Assembly (NCBI GenBank): GCA_028829895.1
Contig: CM054180.1
Span: 90,831,135 to 90,895,134, forward strand
Direction: 5' to 3'
Length of the DNA: 64,000 bases
DNA from: Sinotaia quadrata
Taxonomy: Eukaryota; Mollusca; Gastropoda; Architaenioglossa; Viviparidae
Shown: in pieces, positions 14,001 through 27,200 of the stretch
Layout: every line of letters begins with the position of its first letter
How positions within the stretch are numbered: the first letter of the stretch is position 1
Translations under genes and position numbers: made by a program
Notes under the pieces: model-generated
Database searches by the model: none
What the model was told of the DNA's origin: nothing
What the model saw: only the letters and a program-made list of their open reading frames with translations

Positions 14001-17000
14001 GATTTGACCTGTCTTGATAATTCACTGCAATGGCTCATTATATGATAATGATCTTGCCAATGAAGTGCGACATTCTCTTCTTCAGTTAACTTCAAAATGT
14101 TAAAATGTCCCGGTTGTTTTCCAACTGAACTATAGATGGGTATTTAATATGGCATCAAATAAATGTAAATAGTGTCATGCAAGCTCTGTAGCCCATGTAG
14201 CATCACTGATGACAGTTCTGGTCTCTCTTTTTTCTCAGACAAAAAAAAATTCTATACTTTATTTTCACACTAGTGCTCTCTGGTGACTAAAGTCACAGTG
14301 CTAACCAATTTGATAAAAGTGTGTACAAACTAAACATTAAGCTTTGTTGCTATGATGATTTTGTCCTTGACCTCATAGTCATACATGCTAAACATTAAAC
14401 TTCATTGTTATAACATGTCCTTGATGTTGCATGTGCTGTTCGCGTGTCATGCTTTGCCCTATTTAAAACCTCAGGCACCTAACCTCAGTGCACAAAATTT
14501 AAACTGCCCTATTTACTGTAAGTATTAAATTCTCAAACATTTCATTAAATTCAGCCATTCACTTACAAATCTGAATATAATTTTGAAATCCATCTCTTCA
14601 TACAACAGCATATATGAAGTTGAAAAGAATTAGTAATATTCACAAGTTTTTCTATCAAAGAAATAAGCATATTTATTGGATTGAGTCTTGTCAATTAAAA
14701 TTATGAAATATACACACCTGCATGTACACCATTCACATAAACATGCTTACCATATGCACATTAAAAAAAATTAAAGATAATTTAGAAATATTTATTTATT
14801 GCACCTGAAACCAATCATTTGTAATTATTATTATTATTATTAAGATTATAATCTTCATGATAGTTCTGAGAATTAATTCTAAATAAAACAATACAGACAT
14901 AAGTTTCATTGTGTTGTGCTTGTATTTTATACAGTACAGTTAGTGAAGCCACTTTAATTGGCTCAGTCATTGAAACTAGCAAGAATGATTATCCATAGAA
15001 ACTATTCAGACATATTTTAAGAAGTTCATAGTAAAAAGTAATCAAGTGACTGTGGAGAAAGTATATTTTAAAAAAATCATAATGATATGACTGTAATGAA
15101 ATAATATGGCACAATATGATATGATGTAATTAAATGAAAATTTAGAGATTAAACATACTGGTGAGCTCAGGACACAGCATGTTTTTTTTTAATTTCTTGA
15201 ATTAAATGAAATGTGCATACAAGATTGTTCAGCAAAATATTATTGAACAGCTCTTTAAAATTGTTGCTATTAAAAAATATCTTTCATTTATTGTTCCTTA
15301 TCTCTTTAAAAACAGAGACTTTGCTGCAAAACTAAAAAAAAGAAATTGGTTCTGAAGCAAGAGCGGTCCAGCATATCTTCCACTGATGACAGTCAGTTTA
15401 CACCCATAACACCAGTAAGACAAGACAATAATAGAGCTTTATTTTATTTGCCATATTTTTAATGATCAACCTTATTCAATTTAAGAGAAGGTAACAAGGT
15501 AAGATATTTTAATCAAGAACAGCTGAAACCAAAATTCATTATTTCACCATCAGATTGTGCGTGATTACTAAAAGCTGTTCATTTTGACCCTTTAATATTT
15601 CTTCATGCACATATACTAGCTCTTGCATGGAAATTGCTTATGTGTAAATTTAAGCTCAATTCTGTGTAAATTATTTATGGTATACATATGCAATAAATGA
15701 TGAGTGATACAGTTATAGATGTTGGTGTTGTATGCCATAGTGCCACACTTGTTCCTTTGCACCTGTCAGCTTAAGTCAGGATCAAGCCACACATTGACAT
15801 AAATGATCACATTCCAGGCAGATCAGCAGAGAGGTAAATAGTTTGACCCCTAGTCACACTCAGAAAAATGTTTTTAACAGTGTCATTGCACCATAATAAA
15901 GGTCAATTAAATTTGACCAAAGCTCATATTGTAACTTGTCTTGGGACAAATGCTAGAGCTTGAGTCTCAAAACTGAGTTTGCAATACTTAAGGGTAGTGT
16001 TTCAGTATAGGGTCAAAATATTCTGGCACAGGATGTCTATGCAGGATTATTGATATTCTTGGTATGTATCACTTTACAAAAATAAATTCTGACTGACCAT
16101 TTTTCCATTTTACTGAAAACTGAATACAAAAGGTCCATTTACATTTATCACATCAATTTATCATGGTAATATTTGTTGGAAGGCTTTAATGGTAACCTTG
16201 TGAGCGTGCTGTGTAAGCTTGGAGATAAGCAGTCCCAGATCTGTATCCTGTTTGACTTTTGCAAGATTTCTCAGGCCAGCATTATATTTTTTACTTTTAG
16301 AACTTTACTAGTGGTGAATGATAAGTGCTTGTAATTAAATATTATTGCTATTCCTAAACAGAATTTCAGCTCTTTCTGATTAATTTAGTTTAAGGTGTTA
16401 AAACATGCTAGACAAAACATTTTATTTCTTGAACCTCTGAACACAATAGGAAAAGGGTTAGAAAGATTTGTCGTAATAATTATAATGTGCTATTTCTGTC
16501 TTTGTTTGAAGACAGATTATACCTTGATTTGAAATTGTAGATTTACACAAATATTTCCTGTAAATCTTATAATGCAGAAAAGATCTGGTCAAAGTTCATA
16601 CATTGATCTTTTACTCATAACTAAATGTCTATTAATAATTTAATGAAAACTATAAAACCAAAGAGAAATTTTTAATCTATATCATCATATGTTTCAGTAG
16701 TTGTAGTGATAGCTATTTCTGCAAAACTGATTCATAAAATATGCATGCAATGAAGAAATATGTATCTGATTCTGAATGTTTGAAAAATATAATATTCTAC
16801 ATGTCTGGCAAACAAATATACTGTGGTATGATGAATGAAGTTGATCATGATAATTGAAGAAAGAGATTAAAGTAATTGCACTTAGTAAATGAGGCCATTG
16901 ATAGAGCATCATGCTCACAGATATCTCTCAGTACAAGCATAAACCAAGCAAGCTGAAGAGGCTATGATAGTCAACGAATGGTTGTCCACCATATGTGTTA

Positions 17001-19299
17001 TCCATTCTGATTCAGAGTGGATCTTTTTTATGAGCCTAAGTCATAATCTGTTTCTTTTGGGAGTAGAAACATAATAAGTTTATTAGATGTTATTTTTATT
17101 ATCATTGTTCAAGTGTGAATAATTTAATTTGTAAATAGAAACATTAAGTCAGTCACAAGGCTTAGAAAACTTAAAATAATCAATCAAATGTTTTGCCTGT
17201 TAAGATAATAATTAATTAAAATTAAATTGTTCTATGATTTTCATTTTGTCTTGTGAGACATGAAATGGTTTGCTTTGAATCCATTGTGCTAATGAAAAGA
17301 CTTTTTGCAGAACTTGAAGAGGTAAAGTAGAATGATTCACTAAATTCTCTGCTGTATAACTAATATTTCATATAATGTTTAGTTATTAAAATGAATTATC
17401 TAATGTTGTTTGCCTTAGTTAGATTTATACTTGTAGTCACTTGGAGAGATCTAATCTCTATAGTTGATTATCATAATGAAAAGAAGTAGAATTATTATGT
17501 CTTTAATAAAGATGTTAAAAAAACAACTAAGATTATTATTTCAGAGGAGAATTCTAACAAGTCCATGCTTAATTAACTAAGATGTAATGGTTGGTTGATC
17601 AAGTTTATCTTTGCCTTGATTTTTGTCACCAAATGTGGAACTGTGTGAGGAAGTACAGGGTCATTAGAGTGAGTGCTAATAGTACAGTTCATTAAATCTC
17701 CTGACTGCAGTTATCCAGATATGGGTTATCTGGTTTGCAGATTATCCACGCATTATTGTTTCTTTTATTTAGCAAGTATTTGCTTAATTGTTTCTTTAAT
17801 TTTGAGTGCTGAATTCATATAGTTTTGCACTGTTACTATACATGTCCCTGAGTGATTTACTTCCTGGCATGTACATAAACACATGGATTGTGTAGTGTCA
17901 TTCTAAGTCTATGTCTAGCTACAGGAGTGAGTTCTTAGGGCAGCATTTAAGTGACTTCATTTCTTATGTTTCTTATAATTTGAATGGATTCTCAAAAACA
18001 AACAAACATTTTAGATTATCTGATTAAATAATGTGTACAAGTTAGAATCACTAGTTGGAATAAGTTTAATTACATCCATATATATTTTATATTACATATA
18101 AAATTTGGCTTTACCATATATTTTTTCAATTATTCACTGCCATTCCTCTTTTCTGTTAGCTTAGATAACTGAGAGTATACACTGTCTATTGTCTAAATGA
18201 CAACTCTGTAGAGATTATAATCAGTAACTACATTAGTAACTTGTATCTTAAGTGAAGACTGTTGACCTAAATATCCTGAGTGGTGTTTGAACCATTATTT
18301 TACTTTGTTAGATGATTAAACCACAAGTGCACCTGTTAAATATAACTTTATATTAAATAAATAATTGTTTTTGTCTAATCTTTTGAAGAGATTGAAATGT
18401 AAATTTAAATGAATGTCTATATAAGGGTTGTCTGTTTGGAGGAAATGGAAAATTGATCAAACACAAAATAATCAGTATTTATATTTATAAAAAAGAAGGG
18501 AAATACAAGCTAGATGTTTGAGCTCTTAAATAATTTCCATCTCCTTTCTAAATATTAAAAGATAGTAATTTGATAAGTTTGTTGGCAGAGAGGGGAAACA
18601 TTGCACAAAGAATTTAGGTATGATGCTATAGACTATAATTAGTAGAGAAAATTCTTAAACTCTATGATAAAGGTAAAATGTTGCACTGTTCTATTCTTTC
18701 ATTCTGGCAGCATTTTAGGTAAAAAAAAATTAAAGACAATGATCTGAGAAAGAACATTTGTGAGGCTTTGCACAGAAATTAGAAAATATATACCAGTCTT
18801 AAATGATTAACAAACTTGCAAAATTTGTCTTTTTCCTTGTCATTTTTAAGTTCTGCAAAGAAAGTATTAACTATGTCACAAAAGAGAGTATAGAGTAATA
18901 GTAATAGAATTTAAAGGCACTCATAGGAATTTTTAATTTGGAAGAATGTGACACACATTGTAATATAAATGTATATCATAAATTAAAGCCTTTTTAAAAG
19001 TAGGATTTAATTATGACATTTTATGGGGGGTAGAAATAATAATCTAACAGACATGAGTCATTTACCATCTAGAAATGTTTCATTATTTGCAAGTTGGATT
19101 TTCAGACAGCAGAAATTAACTAAAACTAGTAAAAGTTTAATAAAACAAAACAAACTATAGTAAAATTGTAGCAATGTCTAAAATTGCTTAAGTATTGTGT
19201 TGTGTACTTTGAATCCTATCTAAGATTTGTATGTGTATAGTGTGTGTGTTGTGTAAGTATGCATGTTAAATTGCCCCCCCCCCCTCCAGCACAAGAATG

Positions 19300-19376
<77 letters not shown>

Positions 19377-22300
19377 TCCTTAGTCTTGTCCCGTTGGGGC
19401 ACCACTGACCTGACAACCAGTTTCTGCCATTCCATTCTGTTCTCTGCTAATCTTACAGTATTGTTCAGTTTCAGTCCTGTCCACTCTGAGATGTTATCCT
19501 CCCATCTTTTCCTCTGTCTTCCTCTCCTTTGCCCTCCTTTGCACAGTATCTTGCATAATTGTCTTGGCAAGCCCTGTTGATTGTGTGACATGCCCATACC
19601 ATTCATTTTGCATTTGTTCACACTGTACATGAAATTGAAATTACAGAGCAGTTATTTAGACTACTTAAATTATACTGTGATACTAAGAATACTACAGAAA
19701 GATCTCTAGAAATTGGAAAAGATACAAAGATACACACAAATAAAATAGATTTTTTAAAAGCAAGTCTTTCCATGCCTTCACTTTTATAGAGCATTTTACT
19801 TAAAAGTAGACATTTTTTAATCCACTAAAATATTTTATTTTTTAAAATCCAGATTGGGTCAAACTTCATTGCAAAATAAAATGAGTGGTTCACTCAATAT
19901 ATATTAAATATATTCCTTAAATATATGTTATGTAGAAAAGTAGAGACATCCACTATAATATACACAACCCTAACATTGTAGTCTTCTTCAGTGACTTATT
20001 AACAAACCTCTAACCAGCCAAAGAAGCTGTCTTTATTTTATCAGCAAGAAAATGTACTTATTCATGGTTTTTAAATGAATAATTGATGAACATGTAAATA
20101 TTGTTAAATCCTTTAAAGATATATAATGTAATTCAGTGGAACCACACTTTTTAATTTTGTATACCAAATTTGACCCAATCTTAATTTTATAAATATATCT
20201 TTTACTTTTAAGTGCAGCTGTGATTGAAATCAGAAAGCCTTGATTTAAAAAGGGTGCGCAGTGATCTGCAGCCACATCATCTACATATATGTACAAACAC
20301 TGACTATCAACTTTGATTACTTTCCTTGAATTTACCTCACTTGATTCAAAGCCAGTGATGTGAGTGTTGACTGTGATCAGATGTGTGAATACTAACCATG
20401 CTTTGAACAAAACTAGCAAACCACTCACTTATATGGCATGCAACTATTGATAGCTGAGATATACAAGTAGAAAAATTTTCAGGTTGGAAAAATTTGGGTT
20501 TAGTTTTAGTTTCATACTTCACTAGGGTCATTAGGAATAAACACTTCAAATTTTATCATTTGTGCATATTTATATTGGTTGTGTGACATGCACCCCTTTG
20601 TTACTGGTTGTGATTATTATTATTAATAATCATCCATAACTAATTACAAGTGATGGAGAAATCTTAATTTATGTTTATAGATAATTCTCCCACAGAACAC
20701 CACTCATCTCTCACTTGGCTGATTATACGGTGTAGTAAAAAAGTTCTCTCCCTTCCACAATAATAAGACAGATGTTTTACTGTCACACAATGTTTCAGTA
20801 GGTGGAAACATATTACTAAAGGAGTAATAAAATTTATTTGAAGGTCAGAAATATATTTAACCTTTTTTCCTCTACAGTTTCTTGATGTAACATTTTCCTC
20901 TCTGAACCAATATTTTAAACATAGTGCTAGGCCATTACAGCTTTTTATTAAATAATCATATTTTGTTAGTATAATTTCCAGTACTGATATTGTTTTTACA
21001 TGGCACTTATTAATTGTGGTTGTCATATAGTTAATATATTTATATGACTGCATCTCTAAATGTAATGATGTATGACTGTCTAATTTGCTAATAGTAAATT
21101 ATAAATCTTTGTACTAAGAACTTGTAAAAGCATGCTATTACATGTAGTTAATTAAACGAGTTAATATTAAGTTATAAGTTAGATTGTACTGATTAATATT
21201 ATGACATCATTAACTGTATATTTTAAATAATATGAGGATTGTAATTCTGCTGTGAAGGAATAGATGTTTGGATGACTTGTAATTGACTTAAAACAAGAAA
21301 AGAAAAAATAACCTTCATGACAACTTTTTGCACTCCTCTTCAGCTTTCCTCGAAAAGTGCTCTTACTTTTCCTAATGTTGGTTGTGTAGTATCACAATAT
21401 TATTAAAACATTTATATACACAAAAATGGTCAACCTCAGTATTGCAATACTTATTTCATATTAATATATTTGCTATCAAGAGAACCTTACAATTTGTGTT
21501 AATAATTAAACCTTTTCATGTGAATATAAGAGGAAAGGTCATAAAGACTAAGTAAAAAGGAATTCAGATTAGCCATACATGTGAGCACAATCGACAGATT
21601 TAGATTTTCTGATAATATGTACAAAATTTCAAAGTGATAGTCCCAGTGAATATTGTAATAACAGTGATGAAAAGAGATGTATCTGAGATATTTTCTGTTA
21701 CTAATGAAAACAAACAAGCTTTCTACATGAATGTCTCATGTTATTGCATATCTTAACTGAATGCAGAACAAAGAAACAGCCTTGACTAGAATATAGGCCA
21801 GAGTATTTTAATCACTTTGTGTCATTATGCAACAGTCTCATTCATGAAACAAGAGCGTTGGTTAAATTACACTTTTAAAACTAATATAATAATATTTATA
21901 AAAGTTTCAGGGAACTGAGACTTAGGGATTATTTTTTGAAATATTTGGTTTTTATAATTATATATGTTTGAAGTGAATTCATGTTCAACTGTGAATTCAA
22001 ACAAGAATTTGTATGTAAATTTCACATAAGTATACTTGACAGTGAATGCAAAACATCAAAGCTGACATGCACAATGAGCACACAACATCCAAATAAGTTT
22101 GAAGTTAAGAGCTTCTTGGGGATAGTCCAGTATTTCATGAATAACACAAAATGTTCACATTGGTAAAGGTTCAATGCTTATGTGACACCTAATCCATCTA
22201 CCTAATGGTTATTATTATTAATTAATCACTCGTAACTAATTACAAGTGATGAGAATCTTAATTTAGGTTAATAATTCTCCAGAAGACACCACTTGTCTCT

Positions 22301-24220
22301 CTCACTTGGGGGATATGCGGGAGCTGTAAACGTTTTCTCTCTTCCAAAACATTAAAGACAAACATTTACCACCACACAATATAAATAGGTGGAAAACTTC
22401 TTACCAAAGGAGAAGAGAAATCCATCTTTATCTATATTTAGTGAGTTTCCATCCACCCACTTTCTTCTCCAACATATGGTTATCAATATGTATAACAAAG
22501 ACAATAAATTTAACAATAAATTTATTAAATCAACAATCAAATATACACCATGTGAATATATGTTTACTCAACACACCATGAGGAACATTCAAAATGATCT
22601 TCATGAATTCTCGAGACCAAACTTGATTAAAATTGTTATGATCAAGAGTGAGACTATTAGACAGGAAAAAAAATGGATTGTGTCAGCTATTTTCTAGCAT
22701 ATTCTCAAATCGAGTTGTTTACTCCAGCTCTGATACTTACAAAAATACTATCATAAGGAGTGTCCAAGGTTGGGTGACTTTGATAATTTATATAGCAATT
22801 AAGTCTAGAAAGAGGGATAGGCTAATTTATTCCCCCACAGCTTATTAAAATTTTTAATGAATTCAGTAATGTTTCCTTACAGCAAAAAAGAATTATCTGT
22901 TATTTTAAAATCGAGCAAAACATCAACTTTGATTTTATTTTTTGCCTGGTAGATGCAGAGAGGACAGCATGAAGCAAAGACTGTAATCCTTGTGGGAAAT
23001 CCTCAGAAATCAGCATTGCAAACACTTGCCAACATGAATCTACATTATTTGCCAAATCAGAGTTCACAAACTGAGGGTGTGTTTTATATGACAATTACTT
23101 TTTTTAATTATAAAGAATCCTTGCTAATCTAATCTATTGATTATGCAGCATAAAACAAGAAATAGTGTCTGTAGGAAATATAAAGATACTTTTATACTAT
23201 CCTTGCTATTCAATTTCACATTTTTAAAAAGTGATCTATCTAAGTGTGTGTGTTTGAAATTGATGCATGAAATAGGACTTGTTATATATCATTATTATTC
23301 AAGAGACATTTATTTTATTTTGCATACTTAAACCATATGCATCTATTTTCAAAGATACCAGTACTTGGAAGGATATGACTAAGGCAATGCGCCCTTTGAC
23401 TTGGCATGAGGTTTATCATAATCGAATGTGCATCAACTGTCTACAGAAATTCAAAGTATGCTAGTAGAATTTAATTATTAGAAAATAAATATAAACAATT
23501 TGTAAAATTACTAAAAATAAAGTAGATAACATTTGTGTTAACTAAATTTAGTCAAGAGTATGCATATGCAGTAATAATTATAATGGAATGAAATTGAAGT
23601 ATTAGTAACAAATAACTACCATCAAATAAATTGTTAGTTGAAAATGGTTACCATCTGTGTTGTGAAGTATTAGAAACGGATGACCATCATACCATCTACA
23701 GCTAATTCACCCACAGAGGCATTTTCAGCATCCAAAGAACATTGCCACCAATACTCTTTCTCTCAGCTGAATGGACAATAAGAGTTAAACATTCATTATT
23801 TAAATACTATCTAATACTTGATAAATACTGAAGTGTGGTAAGGTGTGTGGTCTGCTGTATTAGAGTTTTTAATGTCAATTTAATTTTTTTTTGGGGGGTG
23901 ATTGTCCAGGGGGGTTGCGGTTTTGTGTTTGGTTTTTCAGTTTTGATTGTGTTTAGTGTGTTTTTTCTAGCAGTCGTTTGGTTAGTTGGTGGGGGGGGGG
24001 GGGTAACACATACAAACACACAAAAATACCAAAACTAACAGGGGCTACACTGATATACACTGATATGATACTTCTGTAGCAAGACTGTTAGCTTCAGAAA
24101 CTGCAGAACCAAACAACACTGATATCTACAACTTTTTGTAATGCTTTTAAAACAGCATCACAAACACGAGGTTAAGAACATGTGCTATATAAATGCTAAA
24201 CAAAATAGGAACAGGGGCAG

Positions 24221-24263
<43 letters not shown>

Positions 24264-27200
24264 CACGCATACATACAAATTAGATGAAAAACACTCAATA
24301 CTAACAGCAGAACTCAACAGCGATCAAACAAGCAGACGCAACTCCTCATATTAACTGACTCACTAACATCATTACAAAATATAGCAAACCCCTTCCAAAC
24401 AACAAGAACAAACATAACAAATCAAATAACAAAATAGATACAAACACTAGAGAAAAAAGGAATAAAAACAACGCTACTCTGGATCCCCAGCCACACCAAC
24501 ATTACTGGAAACGAAACAGCAGACAAGGGAGCTAAATACGGAAGCAAACAACTACCCACACCAATACACACATCAGAAACACACACACACACAAATCAAA
24601 AGCATATACAAAAGAAAGACACCCCCCACTCCCCCCCAACTCACAAACATAAACCATAACAGAACAATATACAGATTGAGATACAATAACACAAGATACA
24701 CACACAAAACAAACAATGAAACAAAAGCATGCGCGCATTGCATAACGGACAACACAATCGAACACTTCCTACTCCAATGCAACAAATACACGGAAGAAAG
24801 GAAATTCCTCAAATACACAACAGACCTATTAAACTTACCATTCACCACCCAAGCACTCCTATACCCTAAAGAACACAATCAAAGCCACGTTCACCTAGCA
24901 CTTATCAACTATCTCCTAGAAACACACACACTCCACTTACTATAAAAAAAAAATAAAAAAAATCCCACACACGATAACCAGCACAAACAAATCTCAAACT
25001 CGCTGGTCTAATGCAAGCGGTACACACATCAACACACACAGGGCGGCTCTGAAAAAAACCTAAGAGGAAAATAAAATTTAAAAAAAACAACACCACAAAA
25101 TAACACACGCACAAACACACAGTCAGACATGGAGACACAACACAACGCACGAACACCCCACCCCACCCTCCTTGAATATAAGAGATAGCAGGAAGGCCCC
25201 ACAGGAATCTACCAAGAACTGAAAACATCGAAAAGATGAAAAGTTCTAACGCAATCCCTGTGGGTGCACTGTTAACGGAACTACTACTACTACTCTTTCT
25301 TTCATTGAAGCTTAAACTATTTATTGGCCTTGCATATTAGCACCATTGTCATAAAACTACCCTTGACAATTTTTTACATCCATATTAATCTAGCTTGTTT
25401 ATGATAAAAAAAACAGCTAAACTAGAACCAGTACTACAAGTGATATCCATATCTGTTGTGCCTTGTACCTATTTCTTCCTTTGCTCAGTTAGGAAATGAA
25501 TGGGTGACAGACACACAGACAACATTTACTGAAAGGGTGCAATAAATATGACTGTTTGGGATAGGTAAAAATCGTTGACTAACTTGTCCAATGGAGTCAC
25601 TATAATTTTATAACATCATGATTACAGAATATGTTTATATCATCATATCATTACTAGTATCTGATCAAATGAAGGAGAAAACTGCATGCACACAGAATTA
25701 ACATGGCTTGAAAGGACAACAAAAGAATTATAAAGTCTTTACATATTATATTATCCAGTTTTATTTATTTATTTGCTTTTTCATTCCATCAGAAGAGAAA
25801 TAATTCATTTTAATTAGTCCATTAGGGATAGATGTGAGGTAAAGCTTTGACCAGTTGACCTATAATTTTCCAACAGAAAACATATAAGCAAGACAGGTAA
25901 ATCTTTGTTATACAGTACTGTGAAGAGACAGAGAAGTAAAAATGAGTTTGTTGTGTTGTGAATGACATGTCATTGACATTCCATTTGCTGAACAATAGGA
26001 ATGATCAGTCACTGAAATGCAAGTTTTCAACATAGACCTTTGTACTTCATAAGTAAAACGTAGTTATTGTATAAATTAATACAATGTTAAGTACTTTATG
26101 TAGATTTTTTTGTAACTAATAGTAATTTCAGATTTTACCACTTGCATTTAGTTAAAATGATGTCCCTTGTCTTTTACTAGTAGCTATAGTAGTTTTTACA
26201 TTTATAATTTGTGCTATATCTATGAATATAATGTTTACTATAAATCCATTTTGTTATGTTCAAAGTTAAATTCAAAGTGCAAAAGCAAAGAGGGAGACAA
26301 TTATGACAAAGATGCAAAGAATGTTCCAGACAATGAATCAACAATTCAGGAAATGCTACAACAAACTGAGCATCTGCGCCAAATTTTCATGAATTTCTAT
26401 GGCAAGCATCACTTGTCATCCAGTAGCTCAGAGTAAGTCACTTTCTAAAACATTTACACATGTTTGTCTCTTACTCCTGTAGATGTACTTTGCACCTTTT
26501 CACTTTATGTTTCTTATTTGCTACATGAATTCCACTAAAGGTCAGTTTATTATAGGCTGAGAAATAAAAAGAAAACTTATAAAACTAACTTTTATACAAA
26601 GCTTTGTTTGTATGAAAGTATTGAACTGCAAATATGCAGTAGTAAAGCACAAATGATTAACTTGAATATATTAGTATTGTATAATTATATATAAAGTTTG
26701 AGTATTTCGAATATATTTATTAAAAATAGCATTTAAAATTCTTGCATTATTGTTGCTGTGGTCACTACGAGAGACCAAATCTCATTTGTTGATATATAAT
26801 GTAGTATGACTGTTATTTACACTAGGTAATGGTTTAAGAGACACCATGTTGATTATTATTATTCACACATTAGATTTTGTTGTAAAGTTTCCTGCGATGT
26901 GAAGAATGCAGTTTAATCTAGTGTTTTGTGAAGGACAGGTATATCTTTCAACAAAATTCTGAGATCTATCATGGATCTAGAATCCTTGCATGAAGTGGAA
27001 AAAACAGGGTATTATACAATAGTGAGTTTCTTGCACAGCATGCAAGATTCAGAAACATTGCATTTAAGATTAAGTCACACTAAGGTTGTGTGTGACGGAA
27101 AACTGCCTTGATTAATCAGCTGATAGTCAATGTAGATATCAGAAAAGTTTTAACTCAGTTAAATGGGTAATTGTTTTTGTTTAATATATTGGGAATATTA

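Larger units (their letters stand above)
12187..15315 (+). other. Kinase intron of about 3.1 kb
   Basis: It contains the SINE-like block at 12372-12540 and a third copy of the 'tcaagcatatgggag' repeat at 13568-13770. No further exon is supportable. ATT-triplet runs occur near 14823-14842. Confidence 0.6.
15415..22952 (+). other. Kinase intron of about 7.5 kb
   Basis: AT-rich. It holds a minus-strand LINE 3' fragment with a (CTAT)n tail (19300-19630) and two copies of the 'aactaattacaagtgat' repeat (20590-20845 and 22205-22580). I see no supportable exon elsewhere in it; the short ORFs at 16694-16918, 20033-21053 and 21499-22166 lack coding character. Confidence 0.6.
23456..26265 (+). other. 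Kinase intron of about 2.8 kb with LINE remains
   Basis: It is dominated by a plus-strand LINE fragment (24190-25295) preceded by a G+T-rich block (23835-24003). The rest (25300-26265) is AT-rich with no readable feature. Confidence 0.6.

Noticed and set aside
24532..25228. Long Cys/Val-rich open frames on the minus strand
   Set aside because: They are antisense shadows of the A+C-rich LINE sense strand.
26433..26440. Kinase protein ending at the TAA just after 26432
   Set aside because: The stop overlaps a perfect GTAAGT donor, and the exon at 35495 completes the open codon exactly. Splicing is more likely, though an unspliced short form cannot be excluded.
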